NCBI GenBank assembly: GCA_963765935.1
Contig: CAVXXX010000001.1
Span: 1,984,001-2,048,000 of the forward strand
Direction: 5' to 3'
Length of the DNA: 64,000 nucleotides
Source of the DNA: JAMXLG01 sp963765935
Lineage (GTDB): Bacteria > Vulcanimicrobiota > Vulcanimicrobiia > Vulcanimicrobiales > Vulcanimicrobiaceae
The notes beneath the pieces are model-generated. The model saw only the letters and a program-made list of their open reading frames with translations. It ran no database searches and was not told the origin of the DNA. A program made the translations under genes and the position numbers. Numbering within the stretch: the stretch's first letter is position 1; the number at the start of each line of letters is the position of its first letter. Positions 42,893 through 50,838 of the stretch are shown here, in pieces.

Positions 42893-43996
42893 ATGCCTAT
42901 CCTGCTCATCGTTTCGGCACTAGCGATCGTCGCCTCGTTATGCGCGATGTCGGCGTGGCGCGCGCATACGAATTTGCGCGAGCGGCACGACTACATCGAC
43001 GCGCTCCATGCGCGCGAGGAGTTCGTGCTCGAGGCGATGCGCGAGTGTATGGAAGCATCGCGCGTTTCAAGTGATGCGGTGATCGAACGGCTCACCGAGG
43101 CAATCCGCAGGCGCGAGCCCGAGATCGACGCGGTCCTCGCGTTTGCGCCGCACGACGAAGAACTCGCCGCGTTCTACGCGAAGGGGCCGCGCGCCGAGCA
43201 TTTCGAGAACATCCGCCTGCGGCGCGATACGGAGGTATACTTACCGGCGCGCGCCGCGCTTGCCGGCCATCGGGCATCGGGAAACTCCGGCGTTATCATT
43301 CCGACCGACCGCTACGCGCTTGCGGTACCGATGCAGGACCGCGGCGGGCTGCACGCCGTGATGTATTGTTCCTCGACGAATTCGTTCGGTATCGCGCAGG
43401 AGGATACGATCGTCCGCACGATCGAGCACGCCGCATCGCCATACGCATTGGCCATTGAACGCGAGAGCGATCGCACCAATGCCACGTACGACGCACTCAC
43501 CGGGTTACTCACGCCTCGGGCATTTCGGGAGCGGCTTCGCGACGATGTGGCGCGGTTGCATTTGCGCTCTTCGGTGGCCCTCTCGTTGTGGTTTATCGAC
43601 ACCGATCATTTCAAAGATGTCAACGATTCCTATGGCCATGCGGCAGGCGATCTCGTCTTGCAACGGATGGCGTCGCTCTTACGGGCGCACGCCGTCGTGG
43701 ACGTCGACGTCGTTGCGCGTAACGGCGGCGATGAGTTCTGCGCGATCGTCTACGACGTGCAAAAAACCGTTGCGATCGAACGCGCGCAAGTCCTTTGCGA
43801 TGCGGTGCGGCGCGCGGACTTCGGCATTCCGCTCCGCATGACCGCGAGCATCGGCGTCGCATCGCTTCCGTTCGACGCGCACGATGCGAGCGAGTTGCTC
43901 GAGGTGGCCGACGCGGCAATGTATCACAGCAAGCGCTCCGGGCGCGACCGCGTTTCGTTTGCGGTCAATGGTACGAGCTTCTCGATCTATCGATGA
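42893..43996 (+). CDS. GGDEF-domain protein with membrane anchor
   Basis: The protein has 367 residues. A single N-terminal membrane helix (ILLIVSALAIVASLCAMSAW) leads to a GAF-like middle (about 70 to 190; VIIPTDRYALAVPMQDRGG). The C-terminal GGDEF domain is intact: DALTGLLTPRAF, FIDTDHFKDVNDSYGHAAGD and the signature RNGGDEFC. The product-inhibition site RxxD is not present at its usual place. It should make cyclic di-GMP. It lies almost directly before the membrane protein at 44027, 30 bp after the stop, and may form an operon with it. Confidence 0.88.
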   Translation: MPILLIVSALAIVASLCAMSAWRAHTNLRERHDYIDALHAREEFVLEAMRECMEASRVSSDAVIERLTEAIRRREPEIDAVLAFAPHDEELAAFYAKGPRAEHFENIRLRRDTEVYLPARAALAGHRASGNSGVIIPTDRYALAVPMQDRGGLHAVMYCSSTNSFGIAQEDTIVRTIEHAASPYALAIERESDRTNATYDALTGLLTPRAFRERLRDDVARLHLRSSVALSLWFIDTDHFKDVNDSYGHAAGDLVLQRMASLLRAHAVVDVDVVARNGGDEFCAIVYDVQKTVAIERAQVLCDAVRRADFGIPLRMTASIGVASLPFDAHDASELLEVADAAMYHSKRSGRDRVSFAVNGTSFSIYR

Positions 43997-44026
43997 TTGA
44001 AGGCCACGCAAGCGTGGCGTGCAATC

Positions 44027-45214
44027 ATGGAGTCCATGTCCCCACGCCCGAATGCGCTTGATCAGGCGGTCAATGCGCTCAGCGACGCGACGCTGCTCTC
44101 GCATCCCGCATCAGGACTCGTCGATAGCGCGCGCGCAGCCGCGGCAGACCGGCTCGTACACCTCATGCTTGCGGGCTGGTTCATCACGTTTGCGCTGCAG
44201 ATCATCGTCCTGGCATACTTTTGGCAATCGGGATTGGCAGCGCGATTGCGCGACCGCTTGCGGCGCCGGTTCCGCAACGAATTTGCCGTCCGGTTCTTTT
44301 TTGGTGCATCGCTCGGACTCGTCGGCCGCCTTGCCGGATTGCTTCCCGACTTATATATCTATCGCGTCCAACGCTCGATGTCGCTCAGCGATCAGCTTCT
44401 GCGCGCGTGGGCTGCCGATTGGATCGTGAATACGATCGTAACGATGCTTGTAGTCGGCATCGTCGTCGCAATTGTGTTGTGGCTCGTCGACCGAACGCAT
44501 CAATGGTATATTTACTTGCTCTTTGCGATCGTCGCGGCGAGCGTCGGCCTATCGTTTGCCGCTCCGTATGTTGTGTTGCCGCGGTTTGGACATTACGCCG
44601 ATATCCCGGCAGCGTATCAGCGCGACGTCGCGGATCTCGAGGCACGTTCCCACGTCACCGTTCCGATCCTCGAACATGTCGACGACAGGACGCACTTGGG
44701 CGGCGCATACGTCAACGGACTGGGGCCCTCGCAACGCATCATCATCAGTGATGCCGTCTTTCAAGCATCGTCACTGCGCGAGATCCGCTATGCGGTTGCC
44801 CGCGAACTGGGTTTCATCGCGATCGGCGGGCCGATGCGCATCGCGCTTGCGGACGCGGTCTTCGTTATCGTCGGCATCGCACTCGCCGTCGCGGTCGCGG
44901 ACCGCATCGGATTTCGGCGCGACGACGATCCCGTTGCGCGGCTTGCGCTCGTCGGCGCGCTGCTCGGCGTGATGTATCTCATCATCGTCCCATTCAACAA
45001 CGCGATGCTGCGTTCGCTTTCATGGGCAAGCGAAGAGTATGCGCTCACGCTTACGCGCGATCCGGCGCCCGCCGTTCGCGAAATCATTCGTAATGCCGAC
45101 CAGAGTCTCAAGAGCGTCTGCATCACGGGATTTGCGAGGACGTTTCGACAGGAAACACTCGATCCGGCGCTTGCGGTGGAAACTGCCAACCACGTGCCCT
45201 CCGGGTGTCGCTAG
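44027..45214 (+). CDS. M48/Ste24-like membrane protein lacking the zinc motif
   Basis: This protein of about 395 residues has 6 to 7 membrane helices and follows the Ste24/HtpX layout. An N-terminal membrane region comes first, then a soluble segment HVTVPILEHVDDRTHLGGAY with GLGPSQRIIISDAVF, the place where active enzymes carry HELGH. Here that reads ARELGF (Arg259-Glu-Leu-Gly-Phe263), so both metal histidines are gone while the glutamate stays. The later acidic motif survives as SWASEEYALTLT. It is therefore probably a pseudoprotease. The start could also be the ATG at 44036 or a TTG at 43997. Confidence 0.7.
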   Translation: MESMSPRPNALDQAVNALSDATLLSHPASGLVDSARAAAADRLVHLMLAGWFITFALQIIVLAYFWQSGLAARLRDRLRRRFRNEFAVRFFFGASLGLVGRLAGLLPDLYIYRVQRSMSLSDQLLRAWAADWIVNTIVTMLVVGIVVAIVLWLVDRTHQWYIYLLFAIVAASVGLSFAAPYVVLPRFGHYADIPAAYQRDVADLEARSHVTVPILEHVDDRTHLGGAYVNGLGPSQRIIISDAVFQASSLREIRYAVARELGFIAIGGPMRIALADAVFVIVGIALAVAVADRIGFRRDDDPVARLALVGALLGVMYLIIVPFNNAMLRSLSWASEEYALTLTRDPAPAVREIIRNADQSLKSVCITGFARTFRQETLDPALAVETANHVPSGCR

Positions 45215-45217
45215 ACC

Positions 45218-45901
45218 TTAACCGGCGAGTAACAGTCCGCCCGTAACGCGCGTGCCGACGTACTGCGCGGTGAGCAGTTCGATGACGACGGCGTGCGCGA
45301 CGCGCCCGTCGACGATCTGTGCCGCCGGAATCCCGCCGCGAACGCCGAGCGCGGCTGCACGCACCGCCGCGCGCAAATCTTCGGGAACGCGCGGATCGTC
45401 CGCAAGTGCAAGCGCTTCGGCCGGCGTTAATTCGGCGATGACTGCTTCCGTTTCAGGATCCATGACGCCGCCCGCGCGATGGAAGAAGACCGCGCGCGAC
45501 GCATGACACGCCGTGGCAATTGCGGCTGCGACGTCATCCGCAATAACGACGGTATCGTCGGAATCGAAAACCGTGAAAGCCGTCGGTTCGACGACCGGAA
45601 TAAAGCCGGCGCTCGTCAGCGTGTCGAGAATACGCGTTTGCACGGCGCCGATGCCGCCCGGTCCATGCGGAAGCAGCGCGGCATCGGAACCGCTGAGCGC
45701 GATGGCCGTGTTCGTGCTGCGGTTCATCGTACGGACCAGTGCGCGCGCCGCTACGGCGTCCGGCGCAACAACGATCGGGCGTACGGAGCGTTCCGTCAGG
45801 ACGCGGAGATCCTCGATGAGGGTCGTGTGTTGGTCGTTCGCCGTCGCGTCGTCGACGCGGACTACGAAGGGCCGCCCGGCAAAGTCGCTCGCTTGAACCA
45901 C
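45218..45901 (-). CDS. Acetylglutamate-kinase-like protein, shortened
   Basis: This 227-residue protein follows the amino acid kinase fold. The C-terminal end is close to N-acetylglutamate kinase: LGVRGGIPAAQIVDGRVAHA followed by LLTAQYVGTRVTGG. At the N-terminus the phosphate-binding KYGGxA is replaced by VVRVDDATAND, and the GGG motif that follows in active kinases is missing; total length is about 40 to 60 residues less than the family. It may be a non-catalytic relative or have another substrate. Only a GTG start is available. It sits 51 bp downstream of pth. Confidence 0.6.
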   Translation of the reverse strand: MVQASDFAGRPFVVRVDDATANDQHTTLIEDLRVLTERSVRPIVVAPDAVAARALVRTMNRSTNTAIALSGSDAALLPHGPGGIGAVQTRILDTLTSAGFIPVVEPTAFTVFDSDDTVVIADDVAAAIATACHASRAVFFHRAGGVMDPETEAVIAELTPAEALALADDPRVPEDLRAAVRAAALGVRGGIPAAQIVDGRVAHAVVIELLTAQYVGTRVTGGLLLAG

Positions 45902-45952
45902 CTCCGATCGAGGGCTCTTATACCACTTGTATCGGTTCTACCCGCTTCGCGC

Positions 45953-46525
45953 TTAGTGCTTCCAGTTGTTGATGAATTGCATCGCCGGCTCGATTCCGCT
46001 CTGCAGCCACAATTGCGCCCCTTCGGCTGCGCCCTCGATAATTTCGGGCAGCGCCTTACCTTCTTCCGGCGTGAAGGGGCTAAGCACGTGATCGATCGTG
46101 TCGAATTTCGGACGTCCGACGCCCACTCGAATGCGCGGGAACTTCTCGCCGATTGTCGCGATGATCGAGCGCAATCCGTTGTGTCCGCCATGCCCGCCGA
46201 ACGGGCGCATCCGCAGCGTCGCAAACGGAAGGTCCATCTCGTCGACAATAACGAGCACGTCTTCGGGCGGCGTGCGATACCAGGACGAAATCAGTCGCAC
46301 CGGCGTTCCGCTCAAGTTCATGAACGAAGTCGGCTTCACGAGCACGAGCCGCCGTTGCGAGTCGTACGCCTGCTCCGCGCTATCCTTGCGCTTCCACGAT
46401 GAGATGCCGAAGCGGCGTGCAAGTTCGTCAACAACCAGGAACCCGGCATTGTGCCGGGTTCGTTCGTATTCTTTTCCGGGATTGCCGAGCCCGACGATGA
46501 GCTTCGGAGGCTCTTGCTGGGCTAT
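45953..46525 (-). CDS. pth: Peptidyl-tRNA hydrolase with apparent ATA start
   Basis: Pth recycles peptidyl-tRNA released by stalled ribosomes and is essential. The complete protein reads from 46525: KLIVGLGNPGKEYERTRHNA (Asn and catalytic His), then LVKPTSFMNLSG, VDEMDLPFATLRMRPFGGHG and GHNGLRSI; the 190-residue length is standard. Between the in-frame upstream stop and the conserved KLIVGLGNPG there is no ATG, GTG, TTG or CTG. The ATA at 46525-46523 lies 7 nt after GGAGG and 2 nt after the rplY stop, and is the only sensible start. A 10-bp hairpin (46439-46461) lies early in the coding region. Confidence 0.88.
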   Translation of the reverse strand: MAQQEPPKLIVGLGNPGKEYERTRHNAGFLVVDELARRFGISSWKRKDSAEQAYDSQRRLVLVKPTSFMNLSGTPVRLISSWYRTPPEDVLVIVDEMDLPFATLRMRPFGGHGGHNGLRSIIATIGEKFPRIRVGVGRPKFDTIDHVLSPFTPEEGKALPEIIEGAAEGAQLWLQSGIEPAMQFINNWKH

Positions 46526-46527
46526 CG

Positions 46528-47175
46528 CTACGCCTCCGGCGTCGCGCCGATGACCTCCGGCGTTGCCTGTTCAGTTCCGGCGCCGGCCGCCGCTTCTTCA
46601 AGGTGCTGCGCGGTCTTCGAGGGTTCTACCGTTACGACCATCGTGTCGGCCGGCGTGAGCAACTTGAAGTTCTTCGGCAATTTCACGTCACTCGCGTTGG
46701 CGTGCTGATGAATGCCGAGTTCCGTAACGTCGATTTCGAAGTGATCCGGCAACTCATCAACGGGTCCTTCCACTTCGATCTCACGCACGACGACGTCCAT
46801 AACGCCGCCGAAATCCTTGACGCCGCGCGCCGTGCCCACGGTTGTGACGGGAATCGTCGCATGGACCGCTTCGTGCGCGGAAACGCGTTGGAAATCGACG
46901 TGTTGAATTCCGCGCGTCACCGGATTGCGGGTCACTTGACGAACGAGCGCCGTATCGGCCTTTTTCCCGTTCATGGTCAGCGTGATGACGCCGGTGCGGC
47001 CGCCGTGATGAAGCAGATCGTCGAACGCGCGCATATCGAAGGTAATATGAAGCGGCGTCGTACCGTGTCCGTAAAGGACCGCCGGAATCCGGCCTGCCCG
47101 GCGCAGCGCCTGCGCTCCGGTGGTTCCAAGTTTTTCTCGCCGCTCGATGTCGAGCGTCATTTCTTTGCTAGCCAC
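46528..47175 (-). CDS. rplY: Ribosomal protein bL25 (Ctc/TL5 form)
   Basis: This 215-residue protein is the long form of bL25, which binds 5S rRNA in the large subunit. The N-terminal domain has LGTTGAQALRRAGRIPAVLYG with HITFDMRAFDDLLHHG; the C-terminal TL5 domain has VNFQRV-type VDFQRVSAHEAVHATIPV and LPDHFEIDVTELGIHQH. A low-complexity tail (about 185 to 215) follows. It lies 21 bp after prs and 2 bp before the pth start, the same prs-ctc-pth order as in Bacillus. Confidence 0.93.
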   Translation of the reverse strand: MASKEMTLDIERREKLGTTGAQALRRAGRIPAVLYGHGTTPLHITFDMRAFDDLLHHGGRTGVITLTMNGKKADTALVRQVTRNPVTRGIQHVDFQRVSAHEAVHATIPVTTVGTARGVKDFGGVMDVVVREIEVEGPVDELPDHFEIDVTELGIHQHANASDVKLPKNFKLLTPADTMVVTVEPSKTAQHLEEAAAGAGTEQATPEVIGATPEA

Positions 47176-47196
47176 GTTGTATGTTCTACTCCTTAC

Positions 47197-48225
47197 TTAA
47201 GCCGTCGCCGTTTCGAGGACCGGTGCATCGTTAGGGCCCGGCTCGGACGTGCCGCCCTCCTCGCCGTCGAAGAGGGCTGAGACCGAACGGTTCGTCGTGA
47301 TGCGGCTGATCGTATCAGCGAATGTCTGCGCGATCGAGAGTTGCACGAATTTCGGATGCGACTCGATCTGCGCGAGGGGAATCGTGTTGGTTACGATCAC
47401 GCGCTCGATGTCCGATTCTTCCAACACATGAACGGCATCGCCCGCAAAGATACCATGCGTAGCGACCGTATAAACCTTCGTCGCGCCGCGCGCCTTAATC
47501 GCTTCGGCCGCCTTTGCAAGCGTACCGCCTGTTGAAATCATGTCGTCAACGATCACCGCGATCTTGCCCGTCACATCGCCGACGATATCGGTGACTTCCG
47601 AAACGTCGGGTTCGGGACGGCGTTTGAAGACGATTGCGAGCGAACTCTCCAGCCGCTTCGCAAAAAGTTCCGCGCGATGCACGCCGCCCGCGTCGGGCGA
47701 TACGACGACGACGCGATCTTTTGAGAGCCCCTCTTTCTTCAAATAGTTGCAGAGGACGGGCATCGCCATCAGATTGTCCACCGGAATATCGAAGAAGCCC
47801 TGAATCTGCGCGGCGTGGAGATCCATCGTCACCAGACGCTTTGCGCCGGTGACTTTCAAGAGATTCGCGATGACCTTGGCAGAGATCGGCTCGCGGCCTT
47901 TGGTCTTTTTATCTTGCTTCGCGTAGCCATAGTACGGAATGACCGCCGTTATGCGGGCCGCCGAAGCGCGGCGCAGCGCGTCGACCATCAGCAGCAGTTC
48001 CATCAGCGAATCGTTGACGCCGATTTTTCCATCCGCCGATTTGCAGATCGACTGCACCACGAAGACTTCCGACCCGCGAACGTTTTCGCCGATTTCGATG
48101 CGCGTTTCTTCGTTTTTGAATTTGTCGACAAGTGACTTGCCGACATGCAGCTTCAGCCGCTTGGCGATCTCTTCGGCCAGCGCGCGATTCGAGTTACCGC
48201 TGAAAATCAGGGGGTTATGGCTCAA
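47197..48225 (-). CDS. prs: Ribose-phosphate pyrophosphokinase
   Basis: Prs makes PRPP for nucleotide, histidine and tryptophan synthesis. The frame stays open well upstream, but the family N-terminus LIFSGNSNRALAEEIAKRL fixes the start at the TTG 48225, 10 nt after GGAG. Blocks present are RGSEVFVVQSICKSADG, DALRRASAARITAVIPYYGYAKQDKK, VVVSPDAGGVHRAELFAKRL and the PRPP loop VIVDDMISTGGTLAKAA. At 342 residues it is about 25 longer than usual, owing to an acidic tail (EEGGTSEPGPND). Confidence 0.93.
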   Translation of the reverse strand: MSHNPLIFSGNSNRALAEEIAKRLKLHVGKSLVDKFKNEETRIEIGENVRGSEVFVVQSICKSADGKIGVNDSLMELLLMVDALRRASAARITAVIPYYGYAKQDKKTKGREPISAKVIANLLKVTGAKRLVTMDLHAAQIQGFFDIPVDNLMAMPVLCNYLKKEGLSKDRVVVVSPDAGGVHRAELFAKRLESSLAIVFKRRPEPDVSEVTDIVGDVTGKIAVIVDDMISTGGTLAKAAEAIKARGATKVYTVATHGIFAGDAVHVLEESDIERVIVTNTIPLAQIESHPKFVQLSIAQTFADTISRITTNRSVSALFDGEEGGTSEPGPNDAPVLETATA

Positions 48226-48292
48226 CGGGTTGCATCTCCACGAGAAGGGGCGGATGGCAAGGGTTCGCGAGTCCCCCGCCTGCTCTCCCCTG

Positions 48293-48332
48293 TAGGAGTT
48301 TGTGGGGTACGTCCGTACCCCACAAACTCCTA
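48293..48332. repeat. Perfect 18-bp inverted repeat
   Basis: The arms at 48293-48310 and 48315-48332 are perfect complements around the 4-nt loop GTCC. It starts 5 bp after the TetR stop on the minus strand, about 70 bp upstream of prs. A strong hairpin would form in mRNA, but no T-run follows on either strand. It may be a repetitive extragenic palindrome or a barrier that separates the TetR operon from prs. Confidence 0.75.
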
Positions 48333-48337
48333 AGAGC

Positions 48338-48934
48338 TCAGGCATGAAGACCGCGCACAAAGATGCGCGTACCCGCACGCAGGACGTCCTCTGCGCTTTG
48401 CATCGTCTTGGCGTGCATACGCTGGTCGATTTCGAGCATCGCGACGCCGTGTACGAACGCCCAAAGGGCGACGGCAAACTCCCGCACGTCGACGTCGGGC
48501 GGCGGAGCGAAGGCGGCAATCGCTTCGATAAGCGCTCCGAAGGCGCGCTCGCCCTCCTCCGACATTTCACATTCCGGATCGTGGGTGAGCTCTGCGTCCG
48601 CAAACATCAACCGGTACCAATTCGCGTTTTCTCTCGCGAATGCCAAGTACTCGACGCCCATCGCTTCAAATGCGCTAATGGGATCGTTTGCGTTCAGACG
48701 GGCCCGTTGGATGCGTTCCGTGAGACGCGCGAAGCCGGCGTCGGCAACGACTTCAAGGAGCGCCTTTTTATCGGTGAAGTGCGCGTACGGCGCGGTGTGC
48801 GTCACGCCTAAGCGGCGCGCGAGCTCGCGTAACGTGAGGCTTCCCGAGCCGTCGTCGGCGAGCATCGCGATCGCCTCATCGACGAGCGCGTTGCGAAGGT
48901 CCTTATGATGGTAGGCTTGCTTCACGGGGCTCAT
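48338..48934 (-). CDS. TetR-family repressor
   Basis: This 198-residue protein has the N-terminal TetR HTH (LTLRELARRLGVTHTAPYAHF with TDKKALLEVVADAGF) and an all-helical ligand domain of the WHG type (YRLMFADAELTHDPE, then FAVALWAFVHGVAMLE). It is the last gene of the operon that starts with the MFS exporter and is probably the repressor that binds the palindrome at 50768-50788. Its start overlaps the small ORF upstream by 32 bp. Confidence 0.88.
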   Translation of the reverse strand: MSPVKQAYHHKDLRNALVDEAIAMLADDGSGSLTLRELARRLGVTHTAPYAHFTDKKALLEVVADAGFARLTERIQRARLNANDPISAFEAMGVEYLAFARENANWYRLMFADAELTHDPECEMSEEGERAFGALIEAIAAFAPPPDVDVREFAVALWAFVHGVAMLEIDQRMHAKTMQSAEDVLRAGTRIFVRGLHA

Positions 48935-49235
48935 GTTCGACGAGCCGCGCGCGAATACGTTCGCGTTCCGACGCGGAAATGAGTGTCACGCCGAGATCGT
49001 CTTCGAGGAGCTGCAGTAGCGGCACCGCGGCACGCCCCACGTGCGGGTAATCGCGCGAGGCGAGTTCGCGAAGCCGGTCGTACACCGAATGATAGAAGGC
49101 TCGCCATGCGGCGGTGCTCTGGTCGTGCAGCGCGCTCATGTATGTGTAGATGGTGGCGGCAGCACGCGCGCTCGGCACACCGGCGGCGTCGAGGTCGCGT
49201 CGTAGAGCCGTCAGCGCGCTCATGTAATCGCTCAA
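48903..49235 (-). CDS. Small protein between MFS exporter and TetR
   Basis: This protein of 110 residues is predicted from a TTG that overlaps the MFS stop (TTGA); an ATG at 49223 is the alternative (106 residues). It is helical, without membrane segment or signal: SALTALRRDLDAAGVPSARA, then AWRAFYHSVYDRLRELASRD and LLQLLEDDLGVTLIS. I do not recognise a family. It overlaps TetR by 32 bp. The coupling on both sides argues for a genuine operon member, perhaps a helper of the exporter or the repressor. Confidence 0.55.
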   Translation of the reverse strand: MSDYMSALTALRRDLDAAGVPSARAAATIYTYMSALHDQSTAAWRAFYHSVYDRLRELASRDYPHVGRAAVPLLQLLEDDLGVTLISASERERIRARLVEHEPREASLPS

Positions 49236-50755
49236 GCGGAAGCCCTCGAACGTGGAAACGCGACCACGAGCGGCACGATGATTGCGGCGAGCACCGCGAT
49301 TGCGAATATGGTATCGGAGAATCCCATGGTCGTTGCCTCTTGGTTCACGAGCGAAGAAAGCTGCAAGATGGTCGCGTGTGACGGCGCGATTCCGAGCGCG
49401 TTGAGGTGCCGTGCGTCGGCTGCTGCGGAGAGCACGCTGCTGTGGAAGGTCGTACGCCGGTCGAAAATCGTGATGCTGGTGGCGCTTGCGATTGAACCAC
49501 CGAGCTGCACGCAAAGCGTAATGATGGGTGCGATCTTTCCATTGAGTTCCGGCGGAGTGGTGCTGAGCACACCGACAATAAGCGGAACGAGCAGCATCGC
49601 TTGCGCGATCCCCGCGGTCACCATAGGCCAGGCCAGCATAGCGAATGGTGATGCCGACGTCATCATACTATTCAACCACCAGAGAGAAAATGCTGTGAGC
49701 GCAAAGCCGGTGCCGAGCATGTACCGTACGTCCGCGCCGCGTTGGGCCAACGTGGCAAAGACGGGCGTCAGGACGACGACCGGAATCGCACGCATCACCA
49801 ACAGCACGCCGCTGTCCCATGCCGTGTATTGTAAAATCGTGGACGCGTAGAGCGGCGTGACGATTGCCGGCGCAAAGATCAGCGCACCGAAGGCGAGTGC
49901 GATGACGGAGCCGACGGAGACGCTTCGAAAGCGCAGGACGTGCAGATCGACGACGGGCCGCGGAGTACCGCTCCATTGCCACCAAGCAAATGCAGCGAGC
50001 GCAATAAGCGACATCACGCCGGCCAACGCGATGCTCGAATCGGCGAACCAATCGTGGCGTTCGCCGTTGTCGAGGATGAATTGCAGCGCGCCGAGTCCTA
50101 GTGCCAGCAGTACCACCCCGCCCCAATCGATCGCGACGCGCGCCGGCTTCACCGGATCGCGTAACATCGTGCCGAGCACGATCGCGGCGATTGAACCCGG
50201 AACGATGTTCACGAGAAAGATCCATTGCCATGAAAGATTGTCTGTTAGGTATCCGCCGACAAGCGGACCGACGGCCGGTCCGACGATGAGCGCGATTGCA
50301 AAGAGGCCCGAACTGATGCCGATCGCGTTCGATGGAAACGTGTCTCGCATGACGCCTTGCGATGTCGCAATCAAACCGCCGCCGAACGCGCCCTGCAAGA
50401 TGCGAAATGTGACGAGCATGGGAAGCGAATGCGCGGTGCTGCAGAGTGCGGATGCCGCCGTAAAACCTGCGATGCAGATCGTGAAGTACCGGCGGCGGCC
50501 GAGCAATCGAATCAGGAGCGGATTGAGCGGAATCGAGATGACGTTCGAGATGATGTATCCGGTAACGATCCAGATGCCTTCGTCGACCGCCGCACCGAGG
50601 TTCCCCTCGATCGTCGGCAACGCGACGTTGACGATCGTGGAGTCCAACGTCTCGAGCAGCGCCGCCATCATGATTGCCGCCACGATGAGAATCCGGCGGC
50701 GGCCGTACTCCACCACCGGCACGGTGTCTGGTCCGAGATCGATCGAGGCTTCCAT
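49232..50755 (-). CDS. MFS multidrug exporter, DHA2/EmrB-QacA family
   Basis: This 507-residue proton-driven exporter has about 14 membrane helices. Family marks are ALLETLDSTIVNVALPTIEG in helix 1, IWIVTGYIISNVISIPL, ILQGAFGGGLIATSQGVMRD and GPAVGPLVGGYLTDNLSWQW (motif C). It expels hydrophobic drugs or dyes from the inner membrane. No EmrA-like adaptor is encoded nearby, so the outer-membrane route is not clear. The ATG lies 7 nt after a TATAGA box with no ribosome site, pointing to a leaderless mRNA. Control is likely by the TetR gene in the same operon. Confidence 0.9.
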   Translation of the reverse strand: MEASIDLGPDTVPVVEYGRRRILIVAAIMMAALLETLDSTIVNVALPTIEGNLGAAVDEGIWIVTGYIISNVISIPLNPLLIRLLGRRRYFTICIAGFTAASALCSTAHSLPMLVTFRILQGAFGGGLIATSQGVMRDTFPSNAIGISSGLFAIALIVGPAVGPLVGGYLTDNLSWQWIFLVNIVPGSIAAIVLGTMLRDPVKPARVAIDWGGVVLLALGLGALQFILDNGERHDWFADSSIALAGVMSLIALAAFAWWQWSGTPRPVVDLHVLRFRSVSVGSVIALAFGALIFAPAIVTPLYASTILQYTAWDSGVLLVMRAIPVVVLTPVFATLAQRGADVRYMLGTGFALTAFSLWWLNSMMTSASPFAMLAWPMVTAGIAQAMLLVPLIVGVLSTTPPELNGKIAPIITLCVQLGGSIASATSITIFDRRTTFHSSVLSAAADARHLNALGIAPSHATILQLSSLVNQEATTMGFSDTIFAIAVLAAIIVPLVVAFPRSRASA

Positions 50756-50762
50756 ACGGCAA

Positions 50763-50791
50763 TCTATACATTGTAAACTTTACAGTGTCAA
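50763..50791 (-). promoter_or_regulatory. MFS operon promoter with TetR-type operator in the spacer
   Basis: On the minus strand TTGACA (50791-50786) and TATAGA (50768-50763) are 17 bp apart, and the second ends 7 nt before the ATG. The spacer is filled by a palindrome: perfect TGTAAA-C-TTTACA, extended to 10-bp arms with one mismatch at 50768-50788. A repressor dimer bound here would exclude RNA polymerase. The TetR gene at the end of the operon is the natural candidate. Confidence 0.8.
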
Positions 50792-50807
50792 GTTACTCTG
50801 CAACCGG

Positions 50808-50819
50808 GAACGCGTGTTC
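50808..50819. promoter_or_regulatory. SOS (LexA) box upstream of uvrB
   Basis: GAAC-GCGT-GTTC is a perfect 12-bp palindrome that fits the Gram-positive type LexA consensus GAACRNRYGTTY at every position. It lies 19 bp before the uvrB ATG, just upstream of the -10-like TACAGT (50826-50831). uvrB is a classic SOS gene in several phyla. Confidence 0.75.
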
Positions 50820-50838
50820 GCACGTTACAGTTAGACCT

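Noticed and set aside
46439..46461. 10-bp perfect hairpin inside pth as a terminator or attenuator
   Set aside because: It lies in the codons of the conserved ERTRHNAGF segment, has no T-run, and can be explained by the coding sequence.
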